Below, one piece after another: positions 1 through 7,442 of a DNA stretch of 12,036 nt. Origin of the DNA: Lachnospiraceae bacterium UBA3632 (lineage in GTDB: Bacteria > Bacillota > Clostridia > Lachnospirales > Lachnospiraceae); NCBI GenBank assembly GCA_002373975.1, contig DFKZ01000119.1, forward strand, positions 1 through 12,036, written 5' to 3'. Below the pieces are notes generated by a model. That model saw nothing but the letters and a program-made list of their open reading frames with translations, searched no databases and had not been told where the DNA came from. How positions within the stretch are numbered: position 1 is the stretch's first letter; every line of letters starts with the position of its first letter. The position numbers and the translations under genes were made by a program.

Positions 1-139
1 AAGAGGCTGTGGTTGGAGCCTTTCAGTAACCGTCTATGCGGTAGGAGCAATTCACCAATCCACAGCATCTCTAACAGCATACCCGATACCTTAGATTAGG
101 TAAAGAATGGGTATGACTATATAATACGAGGAGCTTAAT
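1..139 (+). other. Folded leader upstream of the two-component operon
   Basis: No convincing gene is visible here. The RNA or DNA can form two nested stems. In the first, 2-5 pairs with 69-72, CTGTGG (7-12) with CCACAG (60-65), and TTGG (13-16) with CCAA (55-58), with one bulged T at 59; inside, CCT (19-21) can pair with AGG (43-45), capped by ACCG/CGGT (29-32/39-42). In the second, CATACCC (78-84) pairs with GGGTATG (109-115) around an inner TACCT/AGGTA hairpin (87-91/98-102). GAGGAG at 128-133 is the ribosome binding site of the next gene. This could be a cis-regulatory RNA, the 3' part of an upstream RNA, or a palindromic repeat. I match it to no riboswitch class I know. A short open frame from the window edge, ending in TAA at 27-29, could instead be the tail of an upstream gene. 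The pairing is visible; any function is inference. Confidence 0.4.
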
Positions 140-835
140 ATGGATACAGTACTTGTTTGCGATGATGATAAAGAGATAGTTGATGCGATAGAGATCTATC
201 TTTCAAGAGAAGGTATAAATGTATTAAAGGCACATAACGGAAAAGAGGCTCTGGAGATTATTGAAAAAGAGGATGTTCAGCTCCTTCTTGTGGACATTAT
301 GATGCCGGAAATGGACGGAATAGAGACTACCAAAAAGATAAGAGAAACCAGCTCTCTTCCCGTGATCCTTCTTTCTGCAAAATCAGAGGAAAAAGATAAG
401 ATCATGGGCCTTGATATAGGTGCGGATGATTATGTGACAAAGCCCTTTAATGCGGGAGAGCTTGTGGCAAGAGTAAAATCCAATCTGCGCAGATATACCT
501 CCCTTGGAAGCGCCAAGGATGAGAACTCCCATATAATCAGCATCGGCGGGCTTCTTATAAATGATGAAAACAAGCAGATTTCCGTTGACGGAGAGTTTGT
601 AAGGCTTACACCCATCGAATATAATATCCTGTTTTTCCTTGCAAGAAATAAGGGAACGGTTTATTCTTCCGCTCAGATATATGAGCATATCTGGAACGAG
701 AAACCTCTGGATGCCGAGAACACAGTTGCAGTTCATATAAGACATATCAGAGAGAAGATCGAGATAAATCCCAAGGAACCTGAATACCTGAAGGTAGTGT
801 GGGGAGTAGGATACAAGATAGAAGATAAGAAATGA
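140..835 (+). CDS. OmpR/PhoB-family response regulator
   Basis: This is a 231-residue two-domain transcription factor that should bind DNA when phosphorylated by the adjacent kinase. The receiver domain spans about residues 3-116: acidic pocket Asp8-Asp9-Asp10, phospho-acceptor Asp52 in LLLVDIMMP, the Thr/Ser switch position as Ser79, and the conserved Lys101 in DYVTKPF. The C-terminal winged-helix (about 130-229) has the usual LTPIEYNIL and YEHIWNE blocks and the VWGVGYKI ending. Length is standard for the OmpR family, closest in feel to VanR-type regulators. The ATG at 140 is preceded by GAGGAG at 128-133, a six-base spacer. The stop overlaps the kinase start in ATGA (832-835), so the two are translationally coupled. 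The regulon is unknown; no signal-specific feature is visible. Confidence 0.95.
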   Translation: MDTVLVCDDDKEIVDAIEIYLSREGINVLKAHNGKEALEIIEKEDVQLLLVDIMMPEMDGIETTKKIRETSSLPVILLSAKSEEKDKIMGLDIGADDYVTKPFNAGELVARVKSNLRRYTSLGSAKDENSHIISIGGLLINDENKQISVDGEFVRLTPIEYNILFFLARNKGTVYSSAQIYEHIWNEKPLDAENTVAVHIRHIREKIEINPKEPEYLKVVWGVGYKIEDKK

Positions 836-3300
836 AGAAAATAATCATAAAAAGAGTGATAGTAAGCATTCTGCTTCATGTTGTCGCAGCGTTTATTTTT
901 ATCGTATCGGCTAACCTTGTCACTCATTCAACATTTACGATCAAATACATAGATGACAGTGTTACTTATGAAAGCGGCAGCCTGTCCGGTGCCAAGTATA
1001 TGGATGAATCGGAGATCCATACCCAGATATACACCAGACAGATGCAGGATATCATCACTCTGTGCGCACTGAAGAATACACTTGAAAAAAGCGGACCGGA
1101 TTTTTCATCCGGTTCGGTTAATGTGCTTGATTATATCTATGGCATCTATGGCGGCTACGGTAGCAGCTTCGGTATGGAGCCTGTCAAGTTTTCCATTGAT
1201 AACCTCATCAAATGGGGCAGAAAAGGTTTCACATATTCAGATATCGTATTTACAGAGCAGGAGTTCATGAATTTTTATGACTCCGTGTATTCAGTAGATG
1301 AGCTTCTTATATACTGTCCGGATATGTTAAGCTCCCAGGTTGCGGATGACGGAGAAAGATATATAACCGTAAAGTTTCTGGATATTGAGTACCCGACGGA
1401 GGACGGTGTAGCGTATCTGGCCAATTATGCATCTGACTGGGTGGAGTTTAGCGATATCCAGGATTGCATAGTATATGCGGGTACCAAGTTTTCGCAGTAT
1501 TATGACATGTATCGCACCGGTATACTTCTTTACGACAATCATGATATCAATCTTAAGTATGTCATTAAATGTGCAGGCTCGGTATATACAAATATCGCAA
1601 AGAATGTTCTGGACAGTACGAATGCTTCAGATGCTGCGCTTACCGATTATTTTTCGGAGAACTCCGATTATATTATTTATTATCCCGAGGAACTTGAGTA
1701 TTCAACCATATCGGATGTAAGCGAGTCGGAGCTGTATATCATGATCCGCACATACGAGGAGGATCTGGGAACTCCCATCAAGATATGGGCCTATGTCGAT
1801 AATGATTATTCCATCAAGGATGATGCTTTTTCCACTGCTTATATGTACGGGGAAGGCAAAAGAGGCACTCTGGGCAGAAATATAGTATTTCTGGCGGCGC
1901 TTGCATTTGTTTATGCATCCGTTACGTTCCTTATGGCTAAAAACGCCGGATTTGCCAAAAATTACGGTGTATACGAATTTGCGTACGATAAGCCCTTTAT
2001 TGAATTGTATCTTCTTGCTGCAGTAGTATTTATTATAGGTTCGAGCTTTTATTTCAGAAAAACGAATGTCACATCCGAAAGACTATTCTATCCTTTGATA
2101 ATTGTATTCGGCATTCTGACCAGCCACGCGGTGCAGAGCTTTATAAATACACTTGTACGAGATATACGAAATAAAAAATTCAAAAGCAGATCTATGACCT
2201 ACAGGCTTGTTATGTTTTTCTCGGATGTGAGAGATAATGTGGAAAACAGCAAGAATCCCTATGTCAGAGTGCTTTTACCCTTCAACTATTACTTTATTAT
2301 CAATTTTGTATTGATAGTTATAATCATGCTGCTTCAAAACAGAGCCAGGTATTTCTGGGTATTTGTAACGATAGTATTGCTTATTGTTATAAATGTACTG
2401 TTTGCTGCCAGAAGCATTAAGAAAGCATCCGATTTTAACGAGATCCTGGAAGGCGTCAGAAGGATCGGCTCGGGAGAGCTCGATTATAAGATAAACACCG
2501 AAAAGATGCTCGATACAAATAAAGATTTTGCCGAGCAGATCAATAATATCGGAGAAGGCATTCAGAGTGCGGTCAAAACCAGCATGCGTGATGAAAAGAT
2601 GAAGTCCGATCTTATCACAAATGTTTCACACGATCTAAAAACGCCGCTCACGTCAATCATAAACTATGTAAATCTGCTTGAGGATGAGAATATTACGCAG
2701 GAGCCTGCCGCAGGGTATATCAAAACTCTTGACGAAAAGGCAAAAAGATTAAAGCAGCTCCTTATCGATCTTATCGATGCGTCCAGGCTTTCTTCAGGTA
2801 CTACGGAGGTGAATCTTCAGAAGATCAGAGTTTCTGAACTGGTAAACCAGATAGTTGCCGAGTTCTCTGATAAGCTGGCAGAAAGAAATCTGTCGGTCAT
2901 CTTTGACGGAAAATCAGAATCATATATTATGGCGGACGGCAGACACATGTGGAGACTTATGGATAACCTCTTTGAAAATGTGTGCAAGTATTCGCTTATG
3001 GGAACCAGGGTTTATGTTGAGGTGAGAGATTTTTCCTCCGCAGGAGACGGCGATCAATATGACGGTGTTAAAGATAAGCTTTTGATCAGCATAAAAAACG
3101 TCTCGGCAACGCCCAATAAAATGCAGGGAAGTGAGCTTACCGAGAGGTTTATAAGAGGCGATTCCTCCAGAACTTCAGAGGGAAGCGGCCTCGGACTGTA
3201 TATTGCCAAGAGCCTTACCGAACTGCAGGGCGGAACCTTTGAAATAATAGCAGACGGAGACCTCTTTAAGGCTACGATGATATTTGATATAAGCAGATAA
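832..3300 (+). CDS. Membrane sensor histidine kinase, large sensor domain
   Basis: This 822-residue kinase should autophosphorylate and pass phosphate to Asp52 of the upstream regulator. Layout by eye: first membrane helix about 8-30; an extracytoplasmic domain about 31-346; membrane helices about 347-368, 388-406, 415-436, 480-501 and 506-526; a HAMP-like linker (527-585); then a HisKA dimerisation domain with NVSHDLKTPLTS, phospho-acceptor His600. The ATPase domain has an N-box (DNLFENVCKYS, Asn712/Asn716), an F-box (ERFIRGDSSR, 771-780) and a G2 box (EGSGLGLYIAKS, 783-794). The DxGxG G1 box is not recognisable; KNVSATPNKM sits there, a divergence I associate with some VanS-like kinases in clostridia. 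Residues 31-340 contain 34 tyrosines by hand count (about 11%), which is unusually high. I recognise no named sensor domain. The ligand is unknown. Confidence 0.93.
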   Translation: MKKIIIKRVIVSILLHVVAAFIFIVSANLVTHSTFTIKYIDDSVTYESGSLSGAKYMDESEIHTQIYTRQMQDIITLCALKNTLEKSGPDFSSGSVNVLDYIYGIYGGYGSSFGMEPVKFSIDNLIKWGRKGFTYSDIVFTEQEFMNFYDSVYSVDELLIYCPDMLSSQVADDGERYITVKFLDIEYPTEDGVAYLANYASDWVEFSDIQDCIVYAGTKFSQYYDMYRTGILLYDNHDINLKYVIKCAGSVYTNIAKNVLDSTNASDAALTDYFSENSDYIIYYPEELEYSTISDVSESELYIMIRTYEEDLGTPIKIWAYVDNDYSIKDDAFSTAYMYGEGKRGTLGRNIVFLAALAFVYASVTFLMAKNAGFAKNYGVYEFAYDKPFIELYLLAAVVFIIGSSFYFRKTNVTSERLFYPLIIVFGILTSHAVQSFINTLVRDIRNKKFKSRSMTYRLVMFFSDVRDNVENSKNPYVRVLLPFNYYFIINFVLIVIIMLLQNRARYFWVFVTIVLLIVINVLFAARSIKKASDFNEILEGVRRIGSGELDYKINTEKMLDTNKDFAEQINNIGEGIQSAVKTSMRDEKMKSDLITNVSHDLKTPLTSIINYVNLLEDENITQEPAAGYIKTLDEKAKRLKQLLIDLIDASRLSSGTTEVNLQKIRVSELVNQIVAEFSDKLAERNLSVIFDGKSESYIMADGRHMWRLMDNLFENVCKYSLMGTRVYVEVRDFSSAGDGDQYDGVKDKLLISIKNVSATPNKMQGSELTERFIRGDSSRTSEGSGLGLYIAKSLTELQGGTFEIIADGDLFKATMIFDISR

Positions 3301-3355
3301 ACAGCTCTTAGAGAATGCTACTATATTTTTTGACAACAAAATGATCTGCCCTACA

Positions 3356-4552
3356 CTATCGCCCGATCTGAATATCCTGATGCGACTTGTACTCTTCGAG
3401 TATTGCATGCATCTTATCAGCAGTAGCCATAACATTTGAGAGAGATGCATCATGGTTCATGAAGTCGACGATGGAAGCGATAAGCTTACTCATATCTGCT
3501 TCGCAGAACCATTTGCGTGAATAGATCTCGGGTGGAAGGTAGGTGAGGTTTGTTGTTATAACCTTATCAAAGGCGCCTTTCTCGTATGCCTTATCAAATC
3601 CGGCAAGACCTTCTGTGAAAAGACCGAAGGTGGTGCAGATAAACACTTTACCCGCACCCATTTCCTTGAGCTTTTGAGCTGTATCAAGCATGGAACCGCC
3701 GGAGGAGATCATATCATCCATTATGATCACATCTTTTCCATCCAGAGAATCTCCAAGGAATTCGTGGGCGACGATGGGGTTTTTCCCGTTCACAATGGTG
3801 GTGTAATCACGTCTTTTGTAGAACATGCCGGTATTTAGCCCCAATACGTTTGCAAAATAGATCGCTCTGTCGAGAGCGCCCTCGTCGGGGGCGATAACAA
3901 CAAGGTGATCCTTATCTACATTCAGGTTATTGTCGCATGTGAGCAGAGCCTTCATGAACTGGTACGGCGGCATGAAGTTGTCAAATCCCTTAAGGGGAGT
4001 GGCATTTTGAACTCTGGGATCATGGGCATCGAATGTAATAAAGTTGCTCACACCCATATCGTAGAGCTCTTCGAGCATGTATGCCGCATCCAGAGATTCA
4101 AGACCGTTTCTTCTGTGCTGGCGTCCCTCATACAGGAAGGGCATTATAATGTTAACGCGCGCAGCTTTTCCGTTGCATGCTGCGATCACACGCTTTAGAT
4201 CCTGGTAATGATCATCAGGGGACATATGATTCTCGTAACCGTTCATCTGATATGTGATGGAATGATTGCACACGTCCACCATAATGAATACATCTTTACC
4301 GCGGACGGATTCATTTATGATTCCCTTTGATTCACCGCTTCCGAAGCGGGGGATATCATAGCTTAAGAGGTAATTATCCTCCTTATAACCGTGAAATGCA
4401 GGATCGTTTTTTACAGAATCGTTGTGAACGACCTTGCGGAATTCAACCAGGTATTTATTAACGATCTCACCCATTTTTGCCATTGAAGGCAGGGCGATGA
4501 GCTTAAGGGCTCCGACAGGCATTGCGTTTTCAAGTTCCGCTACGTTAGGCAT
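3356..4552 (-). CDS. prs: Ribose-phosphate pyrophosphokinase, long form
   Basis: PRPP synthetase makes 5-phosphoribosyl 1-diphosphate from ribose 5-phosphate and ATP, feeding purine, pyrimidine, NAD, histidine and tryptophan synthesis in the cytosol. Signatures seen: NESVRGKDVFI (80-90), the ATP-site block RQHRR (144-148, usually RQDRR), FDAHDPR (174-180), the catalytic flexible-loop KRR (246-248) and the PRPP-binding loop MDDMISSGGSM (278-288, canonical VDDMIDTGGT). At 398 residues it is about 80 longer than the classical ~315-residue enzyme, with extra sequence near the N-terminus and around 45-75, so it belongs to a divergent clade. Start: rc GGAGG lies five to six bases before the ATG at 4552. 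It is transcribed towards the kinase gene with no obvious terminator between them. Loop residues Ser283-Ser284 replace Asp-Thr, so a related phosphoribosyl enzyme cannot be fully excluded. Confidence 0.88.
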   Translation of the reverse strand: MPNVAELENAMPVGALKLIALPSMAKMGEIVNKYLVEFRKVVHNDSVKNDPAFHGYKEDNYLLSYDIPRFGSGESKGIINESVRGKDVFIMVDVCNHSITYQMNGYENHMSPDDHYQDLKRVIAACNGKAARVNIIMPFLYEGRQHRRNGLESLDAAYMLEELYDMGVSNFITFDAHDPRVQNATPLKGFDNFMPPYQFMKALLTCDNNLNVDKDHLVVIAPDEGALDRAIYFANVLGLNTGMFYKRRDYTTIVNGKNPIVAHEFLGDSLDGKDVIIMDDMISSGGSMLDTAQKLKEMGAGKVFICTTFGLFTEGLAGFDKAYEKGAFDKVITTNLTYLPPEIYSRKWFCEADMSKLIASIVDFMNHDASLSNVMATADKMHAILEEYKSHQDIQIGR

Positions 4553-4567
4553 AAATTCCTCCGAATG

Positions 4568-4576
4568 TGGTATACT
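4568..4576 (+). promoter_or_regulatory. Possible extended -10 for the radical-SAM operon
   Basis: TGGTATACT on the plus strand matches an extended -10 (TGn then TATACT at 4571-4576). No good -35 lies at the usual distance. A start near 4583 would give a leader of about 130 bases before the radical-SAM gene and would sit inside dyad 1, so one protein could control both directions. The GTATAC core is palindromic, so this may be coincidence. Confidence 0.25.
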
Positions 4577-4579
4577 ATT

Positions 4580-4598
4580 TGCAAAATATTATTTTACA
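4580..4598. promoter_or_regulatory. Operator-like dyad 1 over the prs -10/start
   Basis: TGCAAAATATTATTTTACA is a 19-base dyad with centre T4589 and one mismatched pair (C4582/A4596). It covers the -10 hexamer and predicted start of prs, where a bound repressor would block transcription. Half-sites read TGCAAA and TGTAAA. The AT-rich core could arise by chance, so confidence is modest. No regulator can be named. Confidence 0.4.
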
Positions 4599-4620
4599 TA
4601 CAAGGGGCTTAGTACGTCAA
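4591..4620 (-). promoter_or_regulatory. Predicted sigma-A promoter of prs
   Basis: Read on the minus strand there is a -35 hexamer TTGACG (4615-4620, 5 of 6 to TTGACA), an 18-base spacer, and a -10 hexamer TAAAAT (4591-4596, 5 of 6 to TATAAT). The predicted start is near 4584, leaving a leader of about 31 bases that contains the GGAGG ribosome binding site before the ATG at 4552. This is the best core promoter I can see in the window. It is a consensus match only, without experimental support. Confidence 0.6.
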
Positions 4621-4638
4621 GTTTACATAATGCAAACT
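4620..4638. promoter_or_regulatory. Operator-like dyad 2 beside the prs -35
   Basis: AGTTTACATAATGCAAACT is a 19-base dyad centred on A4629, with pairs AGTTT/AAACT and CAT/ATG and one mismatch (A4625/C4633). It abuts the prs -35 hexamer. It uses the same TGTAAA and TGCAAA hexamers as dyad 1 in the reverse arrangement, and its centre is exactly 40 bases from that of dyad 1, close to four helical turns. Shared half-sites make a common DNA-binding protein plausible. Confidence 0.4.
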
Positions 4639-4714
4639 CGCGTCACTCAATCAGCAATCTAATAAGTTGGTAAGTTATCTTGTAAGACGATAAAAACAGG
4701 TTTTCCTTGAGAAA

Positions 4715-6064
4715 GTGAACATGAATAAAAGGCACAAGCACATAATAAGTGAAATAATCAGAGGCAGCATTGCGGAAGAAATGGGTCTTGAACCCGGTGA
4801 TGCCATCATTTCCATAAACGGAAACGAGATAGAAGATATATTCGATTATCAATATTATTCCATGGACAGTGAGCTTAACATCGTTGTCGAATCAAAGGAC
4901 GGAGAAGAATGTCTGCTGGAGATCGAAAAAGATGAGGATGAGGAACTGGGGATCATTTTCGATAACGGCCTGATGGATAATTACAGATCATGCCATAACA
5001 AGTGTATATTCTGCTTTATCGATCAGAACCCTCCGGGAATGCGCGAAAGCCTGTATTTTAAAGATGATGATTCCAGGCTGAGCTTCCTGCAGGGCAATTA
5101 CGTTACCCTCACGAATATGTCCGACCATGATGTGGACAGGATCATTAAGTATAATCTTTCACCTATAAATATTTCTTTCCACACCATGAATCCCGAGTTA
5201 AGGTGCAGGATGCTGAATAACCGCTTTGCCGGAGAAGCTCTTAAAAAGGTGGAGAGATTTTATGAAGCCGGCATCACTATGAACGGTCAGATTGTGCTTT
5301 GCCCCGGATGGAATGACGGAAAAGAGCTTGAATACTCAATAAATGAGCTCATGAAATATCTTCCTGTTCTGGAAAGCGTTTCGGTCGTACCGGTAGGTCT
5401 TACAAGATTCCGTGACGGCCTTGAAAAGCTCAGGGCCTTTACTCCGGAAGAATGCGGCGAAGTGATTGATATTATAGAAAAATATCAAAAGACGGCATAC
5501 GAAAGATCCGGTCTTCATTTCATACATGCAAGCGATGAATTCTATATTGTCGCAGGAAGGGATCTGCCCGAGAGCGGAAGATATGATGATTACAGACAGA
5601 TCGACAACGGAGTCGGGAAGGCAAGATTCATTATTGATGATTTTAATGAGACCTTAGAAAGAGTAAGATCAAACCCCGAAATATGTGCAGCCATCAGGCC
5701 CAGAACCGTTTCAACCGTAACGGGAACCCTTACCACCGGTATGAATGAGGAGTTTGCCTGCAGGATCGAGGAAGCGTTCCCCGGGGTAAAGGTCAATGTG
5801 TACACCATACTTAATGATTTTTACGGCCACGGTATAACTGTTACGGGCTTGCTTGTGGGTTCGGATATAATAAATCAGCTAAGAGGAAAAGAACTTGGTG
5901 AAAGGCTGTATCTTCCCGAAACTTGCTTAAGGAGCGGAAGTGACGAGTTCCTCGACGATGTAAGAGTGCCTGAGCTTGAAGATGCTTTACAATGCGGCGT
6001 AAGTATTGTAAAATCAAGCGGGCGGGATTTTGTTTTTTCGATGCTCGGAATAAGGGATTTATAA
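4715..6064 (+). CDS. DUF512 protein: PDZ plus radical-SAM Fe-S enzyme
   Basis: This belongs to the conserved DUF512 family, whose biochemical role I do not know to be settled. Residues about 8-70 form a PDZ-like domain (GSIAEEMGLEPGDAIISING). A radical-SAM type cluster motif follows, CHNKCIFCF with Cys93, Cys97 and Cys100, the three cysteines expected to hold a 4Fe-4S cluster that binds S-adenosylmethionine. After the barrel region comes the C-terminal DUF512 portion with LNDFYGHGITVTGLLVGSDI and ending near LPETCLRSGSDEFLDD. Length, 449 residues, is typical. The GTG at 4715 gives the longest frame; ATG at 4721 with GAGAAAG at 4709-4715 is an equally good or better start, two residues shorter. 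The gene lies 31 bases before der, an association I recall as common in Firmicutes, which suggests a link to ribosome assembly or translation but does not prove one. Confidence 0.9.
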   Translation: MNMNKRHKHIISEIIRGSIAEEMGLEPGDAIISINGNEIEDIFDYQYYSMDSELNIVVESKDGEECLLEIEKDEDEELGIIFDNGLMDNYRSCHNKCIFCFIDQNPPGMRESLYFKDDDSRLSFLQGNYVTLTNMSDHDVDRIIKYNLSPINISFHTMNPELRCRMLNNRFAGEALKKVERFYEAGITMNGQIVLCPGWNDGKELEYSINELMKYLPVLESVSVVPVGLTRFRDGLEKLRAFTPEECGEVIDIIEKYQKTAYERSGLHFIHASDEFYIVAGRDLPESGRYDDYRQIDNGVGKARFIIDDFNETLERVRSNPEICAAIRPRTVSTVTGTLTTGMNEEFACRIEEAFPGVKVNVYTILNDFYGHGITVTGLLVGSDIINQLRGKELGERLYLPETCLRSGSDEFLDDVRVPELEDALQCGVSIVKSSGRDFVFSMLGIRDL

Positions 6065-6095
6065 CCCGTAAAAATGCTTATTTAGGATTTAATAT

Positions 6096-7442
6096 ATGTC
6101 AGACAGAAATAATAAACCAATAGTAGCCATCGTGGGCAGACCTAACGTCGGGAAATCGACGCTTTTTAACATGCTTGCGGGTGAAAAAATATCGATAGTA
6201 AAGGATACTCCGGGTATTACCAGAGACAGGATATATGCAGATGTTACCTGGCTCGACAGAGAGTTTACCCTGATAGATACCGGTGGAATAGAGCCTGACA
6301 GCAGCGATATCATTCTTTCGCAGATGCGCAATCAGGCCCAGATAGCGATAGATACCGCAGATGTGATAATCTTTCTGGTGGACGTAAAACAGGGACTTGT
6401 GGATTCCGATTCAAAAGTGGCAGATATGCTGAGGCGTTCGCAAAAGCCTGTGGTGCTTGTTGTAAACAAAGTGGATTCACCTGAAAAATACATGGCGGAC
6501 GTTTACGAATTCTATAATCTCGGGATCGGTGAACCTTTTGCGATATCATCCACAAACAAGCTCGGAATAGGTGATATGCTGGACGAAGTGATATCTCATT
6601 TTCCGGAAAGAGATAACACTGGAGAGGAAGAAGAACTTCCCAGGGTTGCGATCGTAGGAAAGCCTAATGTAGGAAAATCAAGTCTTATCAACAAATTCCT
6701 CGGAGAAGACAGGCTTATCGTGTCCGATATAGCGGGTACCACCAGAGATGCGGTTGATACAAGAGTAAAATATAAAGAAAAAGAATATATATTTATAGAT
6801 ACTGCAGGCGTAAGGCGCAAGAATAAGATAAAAGAAGACCTCGAGCATTATATGATCATTCGCACGGTGGGAGCTATCGAGCGCTCCGACGTGGTGGTGC
6901 TTGTCATTGATGCGACAGAGGGCGTGACAGAGCAGGATGCCAAGATCGCCGGTATTGCCCATGACAGAGGTAAGGCCGTGATCATAGCGGTAAATAAATG
7001 GGATGCCGTAGAAAAAGACGATAAGACCATTTACAGATTTACCGAAAAGGTGCGGGATACTTTATCCTTCATGCAATATGCAGAGATCTTATTTATATCC
7101 GCATTGACCGGACAGAGGCTTCCGAAGCTTTTTGAAACTATTGATGCGGTATATGAGAATCACGCGATGAGAGTCGGCACCGGCGTACTCAACGAGATCA
7201 TGTCCGAAGCGGTTGCGATGCAGCAGCCACCGAATGACAAGGGTAAAATACTTAGACTCTATTACATCACCCAGGTTGCGGTAAAGCCGCCGACATTCGT
7301 CATTTTTGTAAACGACAAGGAACTAATGCATTTCTCTTATACAAGATATATAGAGAATCAGATAAGAAAGACTTTTGGATTTGTGGGAACACCGCTTAAA
7401 TTTATAATCAGGGAGCGTAAGGAAAATGATATACGCAGTTAG
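6096..7442 (+). CDS. der: Ribosome-assembly GTPase Der (EngA)
   Basis: Der is an essential GTPase with two tandem G domains that acts in maturation of the 50S ribosomal subunit. Both domains are intact: P-loops GRPNVGKST (14-22) and GKPNVGKSS (188-196), switch/G3 motifs DTGGIEP and DTAGVRR, and G4 motifs NKVD (124-127) and NKWD (300-303). The C-terminal KH-like domain (about 355-440) closes with the family-typical RYIENQIRKTFGFVGTPLKFIIRERK. The 448-residue length fits the Firmicutes form (Bacillus subtilis Der is about 436). AGGA at 6084-6087 sits eight bases before the ATG. It overlaps plsY by 17 bases in another frame, so the two are likely co-translated. Confidence 0.98.
   Translation: MSDRNNKPIVAIVGRPNVGKSTLFNMLAGEKISIVKDTPGITRDRIYADVTWLDREFTLIDTGGIEPDSSDIILSQMRNQAQIAIDTADVIIFLVDVKQGLVDSDSKVADMLRRSQKPVVLVVNKVDSPEKYMADVYEFYNLGIGEPFAISSTNKLGIGDMLDEVISHFPERDNTGEEEELPRVAIVGKPNVGKSSLINKFLGEDRLIVSDIAGTTRDAVDTRVKYKEKEYIFIDTAGVRRKNKIKEDLEHYMIIRTVGAIERSDVVVLVIDATEGVTEQDAKIAGIAHDRGKAVIIAVNKWDAVEKDDKTIYRFTEKVRDTLSFMQYAEILFISALTGQRLPKLFETIDAVYENHAMRVGTGVLNEIMSEAVAMQQPPNDKGKILRLYYITQVAVKPPTFVIFVNDKELMHFSYTRYIENQIRKTFGFVGTPLKFIIRERKENDIRS

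Noticed and set aside
120..125. TATAAT resembling a -10 hexamer before the response regulator
   Set aside because: No -35 lies at a suitable distance, and a start about seven bases on would fall in or after the GAGGAG ribosome binding site, leaving an impractical leader.
2623..2640. Damaged kinase because the G1 box is missing
   Set aside because: His600, N-box, F-box and G2 box are all intact and the reading frame is uninterrupted, so the divergent G1 is treated as family variation, not a pseudogene sign.
3301..3355. Possible bidirectional terminator between the kinase gene and prs
   Set aside because: There is a T-run (3326-3331), but no stem of useful length precedes it; CTC-TTA-GAG is only three pairs.
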